Shown in pieces: positions 1 through 10,100 of a DNA stretch of 64,000 nt. Made by a program: the position numbers and the translations under genes. The DNA comes from Nipponacmea schrenckii (lineage: Eukaryota; Mollusca; Gastropoda; Lottiidae): positions 3,038,001-3,102,000 of the forward strand of contig JAUJPP010000007.1 in NCBI GenBank assembly GCA_030562195.1, in the 5' to 3' direction. The notes under the pieces are model-generated. The model ran no database searches, was not told the DNA's origin, and saw only the letters and a program-made list of their open reading frames with translations. Within the stretch, counting starts at the first letter, position 1; every line of letters starts with the position of its first letter.

Positions 1-243
1 CATACCTCAAAAAGTTAGAAAATTTCGCCTAATTATTACTCGGTTTACACGACCTTGGTGAAAATAATTATCACCTATATAGATGAAAATCAAAGCTTTT
101 AATCCAAAATAAAAATGTGAATTATGTCGAATGTGATCCACATTAGAATATTTTTGAAAAATATTAATGTTGAGAAATGATATCTGCTATTGGATATAAA
201 ATGAAAAGAATGAAGTTTTACGTCTTACTCTTCTGCACCTTAT

Positions 244-491
244 TGGCTAATGAATACGGGTTGCCAGGGCAGCGGTATAAGCATAAGAAGGATCTTTAAC
301 ATGCACAGCCTGTAGCACACGGGGCCTCGGTTTATTGTTCCATCAGAAGAACTAGATGCTTTATACATGTCAGTCCCTCCGACCTGCATCACTGAAAAGG
401 GAAACCGGGCTGAAAAAACCGAAAGTCCATTAAACCCTGAACCCTCAAGTTAACGAGCAAGCGTCTAACTGTCTGAGCCACCGCGGTTCCC
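244..491 (-). repeat. tRNA-derived SINE
   Basis: Read on the minus strand, the copy begins near 491 with a tRNA-like head (GGTGGCTCAGACAGTTAGA resembles an A box; GGTTCAGGG lies where a B box would be). A conserved central block follows, containing AATAAACCGAGGCC, CTACAGGCTGTGCA and GTTAAAGAT. The central block and tail recur at 48880-49055, and a tail-like piece recurs at 5800-5895, so this is a dispersed family. It lies downstream of the last tetraspanin exon found. The family name is not assigned. Confidence 0.6.
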
Positions 492-1017
492 ATCTACTAT
501 TGGAGAATTGCATTCCTGGCATGGTTATGTTTTAATAATGGAATGAATCAATTAAATTGAAGAGAAAACAATATATTGTTTACCGGTTTATCCAGAACAC
601 CAAATCCACACATTCCATTAATAAAATCCCCCTAAAATATATGAAGTTAATGATTTAGTTGGAATATAGTTCAATTCAATAATTTAGAGCAAAGAGTGTA
701 TAGGTTATTTTTCTATGCGTTATCATGTCACATCTCTGATTACACACATTGGCACCTGAACGTATAATTTAGAATATCAGTATATCACATATTGCATCTG
801 GGCCTATCAAGTATCAAGTTATGGTTGTTCGATAAAGCAATAAAACATATATAAATAAAATATGTAACAGTTAATACAGAATTCTTTGACACACTTTACA
901 GTCTATAAATTTAAGTATCCATCTATGCATACGTGTATTTAGAAGCTGATAATTATATCTTCTTTCAACCATGTAAATATCTATAGAAGAGGAAGGCCTG
1001 TGCTTGGGTCGTCTTAC

Positions 1018-1152
1018 CTTTTCTATAATACAGCATGACATTGGAACACTACACTTTAAATTACTGAGGTTACTTTCTGTACAATTATGATACATATTTA
1101 ATTTCCAATCTTTATATCCATTATTATCTGAACTAAATCCGCAACATTTCAA
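1018..1152 (-). CDS. Tetraspanin exon: large loop with CCG and PxSCC
   Basis: The exon is 135 nt in phase 0, with a TTTTTCAG acceptor and an AAG|GTAAGA donor. It encodes LKCCGFSS followed by CSVPMSCC, the cysteine signature of the tetraspanin EC2 domain. The remaining loop cysteines and TM4 must lie in an exon that I could not locate downstream. Confidence 0.9.
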
Positions 1153-4100
1153 CTGAAAAACACCATTGATACCTTAATTAATTGGATACCCATGATTAAA
1201 TTAGCTGTAATGGATTTGGAGATATCAATGAATGGCCGAAAGAACATGCATGGTTTTCTACAGTATACATGTAACGATTAATGGCTCAACTATTAAATGA
1301 ATGGAGGACTATGGACTTACGTGAGTTAGGCCCTGTCCCGTCCCGATTTGACATTTCGTCCCAATGTGTCATTTTCCGGAACAGGCCCCGTCCCAGGGTA
1401 TTTTGTTTAATCATTAACCCTTCATCATTCTGAGATCCCTCTGAATATAAATGTAATGCCTGCTAATGGAAGATTTTCAGTCTGTAGTTCTAGTTATGCT
1501 ATTTCACTCGTTTATTATATTGCTGGTTATTTTTAGGTAGTTAAAGCTGACAATGGACATCACTTTCTTGATAGAACCCCAGCATAAGATGTGAACCATT
1601 TATTTTCTTCCGGGAACGGGACCCCCTTAGGGATCAATCATCTGGTACAACCAGTCTTTGTGGTGATGGACCACTGGTTACGGTGCTTGAAAAAAGTTTA
1701 TAATTAAGCCGGTCGGTCGGTACATAATAAAAATAAACATCTACCTCTATCTGTATTAAGTTTAACCATTCTGCAAGGTGTTCATCGTCATGAAAGAGTT
1801 TGATAGCTTTCTGAAGTGCTTCCTCTTGTGCAGAATATAGGTAGTGCCTTAATATAGGTGTTTGATAAAATACTACCACAATAACTGATACTATTAACTC
1901 AATAAACAATACAACAGTTAAACTGTAATGAACCTATTGTTAATATAATAAATTAAGATAGGTTGATAGGCAAGGTAATATACACCCACTGACAGAACTG
2001 AATTTGACCAAAATCTTGACAGTATCGTTACAATCACCAGCATGAAATATTTATTCTTTATTCATACCGTACACTTCTTTGATGAGGTATTAATAAGTTT
2101 CGTTAAAATCATTCAGGAATTGTACCTTTTAAAAGTGCAATAACTCATTAAATATTTTTCATTGTTTTTCAAAGGGCATATCCTTGGGTGATAATACACA
2201 TGTTCAACAAGTTTTGTCAAATCGGTAAAGATTTGTGCCTTTTACAGTGTTACGAGCAAACAATAGAACGCGTTTTTAAGAACAAGGCCACTGATTCATA
2301 TGAAATCTTCAGCAAGTTTCGTCAAAACTCGTGAAGAATTGTGCCTTTGTAGAGTGTTTACGAGCCAAAAATAAAAACGCGTTTTAAAAAACAGGGGCAA
2401 TAATTCATATGTAAATGGATAAAATGTTTTCGAATGAACATAAAATTAGAAAATTTAGAAAAAAGTAAGTAATTTTCCCTAAATATCAATTGATTATTAA
2501 AAAACGCTTAGTAAATTGATTAAGCATTCTTCAAAAAAGACTTAGTTTTGTGAGTTTTCAAGATTTATGGGATTCTGTTACTTAGACAACAGGTAAGTTC
2601 ACTAATGAAAATATACTCATACTGACCATTCTTGGGAACTAAAGTTTATGTTCATGCTTAGACGCAGTATCTCTCTAATATTTCGATTTTATTCTTAATT
2701 TACAATTGAACATTGTAGATTGTTTCCGAGCAATTCAAGAACAGGTGCAATAACTCATACTAAATACTTTTTCATTTCGCTGATTTTCAAGGGTTCATCC
2801 TTGGTTGATTATGAACACTAACACAAAGTTACTATAAAATCCGTCAAGAATTGAGCCTTCTAGGGTGTTTACAAGCAATTGTGAACGGACGTCCGGACCG
2901 ACGGACATGGGTGACGACAAAATACTCTTAACATTTCATGTTGGGGTATAAAAATGATAAAAATTGTTTCTTATTCCAGGCCTGTAGGTTTAGGAATTGC
3001 CCTTCCATTGAAGAAATTCGGGAACAGTCAAGTCTGATTACGGGCCTGGTTTGCTCTCAAGCATGAATTGTAGTCTATTCGAAAACAAGTTATGTACCAT
3101 AATACCATACATAAATTGTAAATTTGCTCGTGACCGCTGACGCGAAAAATAAAATGTGAAACATTAAGTGGTAGTAACATCTGATGCTAAATATTTTCTT
3201 TTAAAAAAAAATTCTTATGCTGTCGACATGTTTTGGATTTACGATCCCCATAGAGGCAGCTAATGTTTGGAATTGGAGGTCATTTCTCGATATTGGAATT
3301 TAGGCATCAAAGCTAGATCTAAGCTATCTGCGTCACGTCCATAGCAAATGTAGCATACGTATTTAGTAAATAATATTTATTGTCACGGTATATCGAAATG
3401 TCACGATATACGCGTTACCAAACACTTGACGATAATATAAAAAGATATCTTGCCAGGCAAACTAATTTACGACCCCTGGACACTCATCATTTCAGTCAAA
3501 TACTTGTTTTGAACTTTTTGGGTCGATAACGAACAATATAACCGTGTGTTAACGTTTCGATGTATTCATGAACCAACCGTTGTGTTCACAATCTCAGAAT
3601 CTCGTCATTAGACTAATAAACTCCCTTGGCATACCATACGTCACTACTATATGTATCCAATCAGTGAATTCGTGACATTTTGACTAGTTTAAAATGGCAG
3701 CCTCCATTGAATACTTGTTTTCATTAATAAACGATTTCCTGAATATTCGCCACCATGTTTCGTAGCAAATTCTACCATGACCTTAGTCAAACGCCATTGT
3801 GTTGTATGGTAAGCCAGTCACCCGACTTCGTTTCATCCGCTATTATTCATTTAATAATCTGTTAGAAAGGAGTACGATCTAACAATAGAACGAATCATCT
3901 AGTCTTCCTGAGTTTTTATTTATCGAAAAAATATATATGTTAATAGGTCAGCTACATACCACCCCCATATTTGGCAGAATAAACCACTGATTGTTGACTC
4001 TAATCTAAGTTGAAATATTCAAGAATAGAGCTATTTTTGAGATGGTTGCCACTTTAATAAGTCATTGAAAATTTCAGCCAATCAAAAGACTTGTCTCAAC

Positions 4101-7100
4101 AATTTGATAAAGATGGCGACTTTGATTGTGTAAAAATAGCCGCCTGATGAACATTTATCGAATTTGCACACAAGTACATAATGTCATTTTGATGAAAGGT
4201 ACATATTGTCCCACAATTATCTTTTACTTTACAAAATTTACTGTTTTCAAAGGTCTAAAGGAAGTATTAAAAAATTTCGCGTTCTCAACAGGCTTGGTCG
4301 TCTGTCTCTAAAATACGTAGTATTATGTAGAGTCAACATGTCGGTCTAGATCTAACACATTGTATATATTATGTAATAATATGAATAAGGCATGGCCTTG
4401 AATGAGAGCGCAGACTAGGGCTTTTGATATGACAATGATTACGCAAACTAATGTCATTCATTGATAAATTTCGATGTCATAAATAGCGTGTGACGTCACA
4501 AAACGCCCTGTCAACATAATTTCGACGGCAAGACAACTCTATGGTGGCCGACAACTGCCTGACGTTTGGCCGAGAGTTGCCAAATGGACGAGAGTTGCCA
4601 TTTCATGGACGACAATTGCCACGTGGAAGACAATTGCCAAAATACTTAGAGTTACGTCCCTTTACTAAGGGAAGTTACTGGATAAGTAGACACCCAGTCT
4701 ACAACAGTTTCTATGAGTAATCTACGTAAAAGTGGTAATTATAAACAAGAGGGAAAATGAACGACGACGAGAACGTGTTGGCTGAAGCCATGGCCTCGTA
4801 CGTTATGAGAAACCTGCAACGTTGCGAAATGATGGATTTCCTGAAAAGAGATTTCCCTCAGTACAAATGGTCACTCAGAACATTGGATCGAAGATTGAGA
4901 AAATATGGGCTACATTACAATCCAAAAGATGTTTCTATTGATGAAGTCAGAAAAGCTGTAAAACATGAATTAGAAGGGCCTGGTCAACTGCTTGGTTATA
5001 GGGCAATGCACAAAAAGATTCGCCAAGAGTATGGTCTACTTGTCTCAAGGGATGCTGTGTATGATATAATGTCTGAGCTTGATTCGGCTGGTCTTGCTAA
5101 AAGAGGTGGGATTGGCTTAAAGAAACAACCAAACAGGAAAACCAATTTTTCGTCACTTGGGCCCAATTGGATGTATTCTTTAGACGGTCACGATAAACTG
5201 ATGGGATACCAGAACAGCACTTCCCCCCCTTGCTATATACGGCTGCATTGATACATTTAGTAGAAAACTATTGTGGTTGAAGATATGGACTAGTAATTCA
5301 GATCCAAAGGTCGTTGGTCGATGGTATTTAGAATTTCTGATGGAGTCTTCGATATTACCATGTAACATTAGGATGGACAAAGGAACGGAAACGGGTACGG
5401 TTGCTACACTACAGGCATTTTTAAAGAAATTCCATTGTCGAGAAGAAGACAAACCGGAAGACAGTGTCTTATTTGGACCTTCTACTTCTAATCAGGTACT
5501 CTACAATTATTTCACATTGTATTATCTCAGTATCTCATTCCACTAAATATAAGGAATATCAATATGCTTAGTGATGTATTTAAATCATGTTCAATTGAAA
5601 AGCATTACTTCATATTTAACTGCTGTTGTGGGTGTATAGCACAATGCTTGCATGCTATTTTTTAATATAGATAGAGCGATGGTGGAAAGAACTCCACGAA
5701 AGATTGGAAAAATTCTATAAAAAGTAGCTAGCCTTTCTTAAGGATGCAGGACATTATGATCCTCACGACCAAAATGATAGGCAAGTTTTATTTTATCATA
5801 CAGATCCCTCGACAGTTGAAAATAGATTAGGCGATGGTGCCGCTGTCCTGGAAAAATTTCCCTAATTGCATACCGCATGGTGTTGGGCCATCCTAAGTTA
5901 TAATATAACTTAATTATGCATAAGATAGCTTGCCAGGCAAGGTAATATACGCCCACTGGCAGCATTTATTTCGAATAAAAACTTTTCAGTAAGGTTACAA
6001 TTAGTGGAATGAAATATTCAACCTTCCACTTATACGTTTTTTTGTAGGGTCTCTAGTTTCATTAAAAACTGTCAAGAATTGTACCTAATAACAACTCATT
6101 AAATATTTTTCGGTATTTTTATGATTTGCAATAGGGTTCACCCATACTAATATTTTGATATTTAATTTTTAATAGGGCTCATCCTTGGGTGATTGAAAAT
6201 TGAACGCGTTTTCAAGAACAAGGGCTATAACTCATATTAAATATTTTTCTATTTCGCTGATTTTCAATAGGGTTCATTCTTGAGTAATAACAAACTCTCA
6301 CACCAAGTCTCATCAAAATCCCTTAGAATTGCACATTATAGAGTGTTTACGAGCCATTCAAGAACAAGGGAAAGAACTCATACTAATTTTTTTCCGATTT
6401 CGCTGATTTTCAATAGGGTTCATCCTTGCGTGATCATCAACACTCATATCAAGTTTCATCAAAATCCGTTACGAATTGCGCCATCTAGAGTTTTTACGAG
6501 CAATTGTGGACAGACGGACCGACGAACGGACTGACGGATGGGGTGACGACAATATTCGCCCCCCATTTCATGTGGGAGTATAAAAATTTGACGGTAACCA
6601 CCATTAGGCGATTAGGTGCCTGAGATCGCTGGTTCGAAACCCGTTCGGGTCTGAGCCAATTTTCAGCACTAAAATCGAAAATATTGTTTTAAAATATCTG
6701 TTCAGTTCCCAACTTGGGAATTCGTACTTTGAACCTTTCATTATACATTTCAGAATGATTATTGCATTTCTATTCATTCCCATTCTACAAAGAGAATTAG
6801 ATATATTTAAGGATTCCGTATGGAACAGTCACAGAATAAGAGCACAAAAAGACACTCTCTTACCGGATGGAATACCGGACCACACATTTGCTTTTCCGGA
6901 GACATATGGAGCAACCGACTGTGGTAGGTACCACCAAAGTTATTTATCAATCTACCTAATCACACCCTTTGACCCAAATAACGCTAATAATCTACCCATC
7001 TAGCCCTAAATATTCGCCCACTTTTCCGTCAACCCCAACAACGCCAATAATCTACCCTCATAGCCCTCAATATTCACCCACTCTCCCAATAATCCAGCTA

Positions 7101-10100
7101 CCTACACCTAAATATTCGCACACTTTCATTCACTTAGGGTTATGTAGTAGACTGATGTTAATTTAATGTTTTTGTATTTTAGGACTCCCTTTGACCGAAG
7201 AGCAGCTGAAAGAAGCTGTTGAATTATCAGGTCTTTTAGATGTTGATGATGATTACCTTACTGCCGAGTTTCGAGAGAAATGTGAAGCTATTATTCCTGA
7301 CGCATCCGTAATAGAATCAATTTATTGTACGGACTTTTACATTGAACTCAAGAAACGTCTAGTATGAAATGTTAGATTCAACAACAAGATGGTGTTCAAA
7401 GAAGCTGTTTTAATAGAACATTATTTATGTAAAGTTTCACACTATACATTAAATATTACATGAACATTTTGAGTGCTTACTACTTTGAGTCTTTCAGTCC
7501 AGCCATTATACAAAATTTGTTACAAGTATGTGTTTTTATGAAATTGTCAATTGCAAATTTAGACAAGTTTCCGGTGCAGTACAAAAGCTGATTATCACAA
7601 TATAATTCAGTGGATGATATTTCTGGATCAAAGCAGGTGTAACCACTTCCCTGGATATCCACGAGTAGCAATGCTTTATTTGACTTGGCATATGAAAAAT
7701 GTGAAAGACATTCAGCCTTCAAAACAATATCATCAACTTCATTATCAGCAAGTAGGCCATCATTGTTAATATACTTTTTAAAATGGCCATTAACAAATTC
7801 TTCTACTGTTACATGATCATTTTCATCTGTAATACCATAATAAATAGTATTGTACTTTAAAAATTCTCCAAATGTTTTACTTCTTCGTTCTTTTACTTGA
7901 ATTTCTAATTGAGCAGCGAAATTTTTGGCCAATAAATGCATCTGCACTATTTTTTTGTGTGTGACTCTCTTCAGTTTGGTTTGTGTAATCAATCGCTTGG
8001 ATGGTAGATTCTAAATATCGCTTAACAACCCACTGACGGTGATTAAAATCTGTATGTTTGCTAGTTGCTTTGTATGCTTTACGAAATCCACCAGCACCGA
8101 ATGGCTCAGCATCTTCAAAAAATTCCACTTCTCTTGTAACCTTGGACCAAACACACAGCTCAAAATTAAATTCATGGACCCGGATAATAGTAGATTTACC
8201 ATTTGGGACTAACTTACCTAGTTTAATCATGTCCATAACTGACAAACTTTTGGGGATATATTGACTTTTTTTAACCGTAAGATTTTCTTCCGTTTTATCT
8301 GCTTGGGGACATGAACTTACAGATTCTAAAGAAAATGTTAACTTTATGCTATCCCTTTTCTGTCGTTTTATTGATGGTTGAATCGGAGATGGAGCTATGC
8401 TTTCTATTCCGCAATTTTCAGGATCAGACGAAGATTTCACTATGAATCTTACATAGATTAACTTGAGATCAGGAATGTGTTCCATGGTTTTACAAGATGG
8501 ACCCTGCTCTCCAGCTAGAATGTCACATTCCATATCAGCGCCAATCAAAGAAGCAAAATGTTTTTCGCAGGCATGCTTAATTCTATCTATGGTAAGAGTA
8601 TCGTCATCTTCGCTTTCTCTAAATGATACAAATTCCCTAGGACCTATCCTTGTATATTTCTGCGCTTTACCAGATACATCACTAGACAGGCGCTGAACAG
8701 TCAGTTCATTTCCTTTTAATGATTCCGTTTTCTTTGTTTCTACTCGCACACACTTTTTCTGTCGCTTTGCTTTAATTTTTTTAGCTAATTGTGCCCAAGC
8801 ATCGCTCATTTTGACGTAGGCCTCGTGTAATATAAAAAAAGGGACGTAACTCTAAGAATTTTGGCAATTGTCGTCCATGTGGCAATTGTCGTCCATGACA
8901 TGGCAACTCTCGTCCATTTGGCAACTCTCGGCCAAACGTTAGTTTACTCGTACTTTCATTTTACTTTTACTTTCATTTTACTTTTACTTTCATTTCAATT
9001 TCATTTGCGTTTTATCTTACATTTTAATTTGTTTTTAAATTTTGTTTGTTTTAGTTTTCAGATTGATATTACTTTTAATTTCTTTTCAATGTATTTTTTT
9101 CTTCAAAGTGTATTTAATTAGGAAATTAATTTCATTTTTAAAATAATTTTAAAGAAATATTTATGAAATTCTGACTGGCAGTTGTCGGCCACCATACAAC
9201 TCTTATTTATGTCTTGATAAACGTGTTTATGGAAATCCCACATAGAACATTCAGGAAAAATTAAGATTAAACGTAAGGTGTTTAAATAGGGTACAAAACA
9301 TCTATTTAAGTGTTTGTGAAAGAAATGTAATTTATTTTAAGAATTCCAGAATATTCACTTCGAGACTACCTTGATTGACTGCGACCTAGCTGTAAACAAA
9401 CATGGCAGCCCCCACGGCGGCCATCTTTTTTCTCACTTTTTTTTTACTACCAGTGGTGCAAAGTTCTTCTGATGCATATTCATGTGTACATGTTAATATG
9501 AATAAGGCATGGCCTTGAATGAGAGCGCAGACTAGGGCTATTGATAATAATGACAATGAATACGCAAAATAATGTCATTCATTGATAAATTTCGACGTCA
9601 TAAATAGCGTGTGACGTCAGAAAATGCCCTGTCAACATAATTTCGACGGCAAGACAACTCTTATGAGATAAACTTGTTTATTGAAATCCCGCATAGAACA
9701 TTCAGGAAAAATTAAGATTAAACGTAAGGTGTTTAAATAGGGTACAAAACATCTATTTTATTGTTTGTGAAAGAAATGTAATTTATTTTAAGAATTCCAG
9801 AATATTCACTTCGAGACTACCTTGATTGACTGCGACCTAGCTGTAAACAAACAAGGCAGCCACCATGGCGGCCATCTTTTTTCTTTTTTTTTTTACTACC
9901 AGTGGTGCAAAGTTCTTCTGATGCATATTCATGTATACATGTTACCATAAGAGAGAGCTGCGCTCTCATACTAATAATATGAATAAGGCATGGCCTTGAA
10001 TGAGAGCGCAGACTAGGGCTATAGATCATAATGACAATGATTAGGCAAAATCGTGTCATTCATTGATAAATTTCGACGTCATAAATAGCATGTGAAAACG

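Larger units (their letters stand above)
4757..7367 (+). pseudogene. DDE (IS3/integrase-like) transposase, four exons, disrupted
   Basis: This is the transposase of the surrounding element. Exons are 4757-5495, 5671-5780, 6754-6923 and 7183-7367 (stop TGA). Introns 1 and 3 use GT donors. Intron 2 uses a GC donor (AG|GCAAGT) and joins in phase to give DR-MIIAF. Exon 1 has an N-terminal helical region, an IS3-like helix-turn-helix (LGYRAMHKKIRQEYG) and the first catalytic Asp in SLDGHDKL. The second Asp is in RMDKGTETG, and the Glu is in IERWW at the start of exon 2. Exon 4 ends in ELKKRLV. Two lesions are visible: one extra base in a C7 run (5223-5229) shifts the frame, and an in-frame TAG lies at 5725-5727. 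Similar proteins occur widely in cnidarians, fish and molluscs (from memory). This copy is probably dead or nearly so. Confidence 0.85.
4541..9195. mobile_element. IS3-like (possibly IS3EU-type) DNA transposon with alpha-kinase cargo
   Basis: This is a 4,655-bp element flanked by the 8-bp duplication ACAACTCT (4533-4540 and 9196-9203). Homologous tandem units have one copy of the octamer and no insert (near 9650-9665). The outer 19 bp are perfect inverted repeats starting ATGGTGGCCGACAACTGCC. The inverted repeats then continue to about 4673 on the left and are matched at 8838-8940 on the right, where about 235 bp intervene. The element encodes a DDE transposase on the plus strand and an alpha-kinase on the minus strand, in convergent order. 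The transposase resembles IS3-type integrases, so IS3EU is my best superfamily guess. The exact classification and whether this gene pair is already catalogued were not checked. Confidence 0.85.

Noticed and set aside
1320..1640. GC-richer patch with repeated CCCGTCCC motifs
   Set aside because: It looks like degraded repeat sequence inside the tetraspanin intron; no ends or matching copy in the window could be defined.
5180..5452. 90-codon minus-strand ORF
   Set aside because: It is antisense to transposase exon 1, whose domain match is clear.
6600..6665. tRNA gene
   Set aside because: A perfect B box is present, but no closing acceptor stem or anticodon arm could be drawn.
6280..7166. Plus-strand ORFs at 6280-6534 and 6969-7166
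   Set aside because: The first is T element tandem repeat text; the second is low-complexity Pro/Thr/Ser sequence in the transposase's third intron. The ORF at 6755 between them is real only as exon 3.
8058..8696. Plus-strand ORFs at 8058-8264 and 8463-8696, and a minus-strand ORF at 8011-8202
   Set aside because: They are other-frame shadows of the alpha-kinase gene.
4541..9195. Polinton/Maverick or hAT identity for the transposon
   Set aside because: No polymerase, protease or capsid genes are present, and the transposase has an IS3-like helix-turn-helix and D-D-E context rather than hAT motifs, despite the 8-bp duplication.
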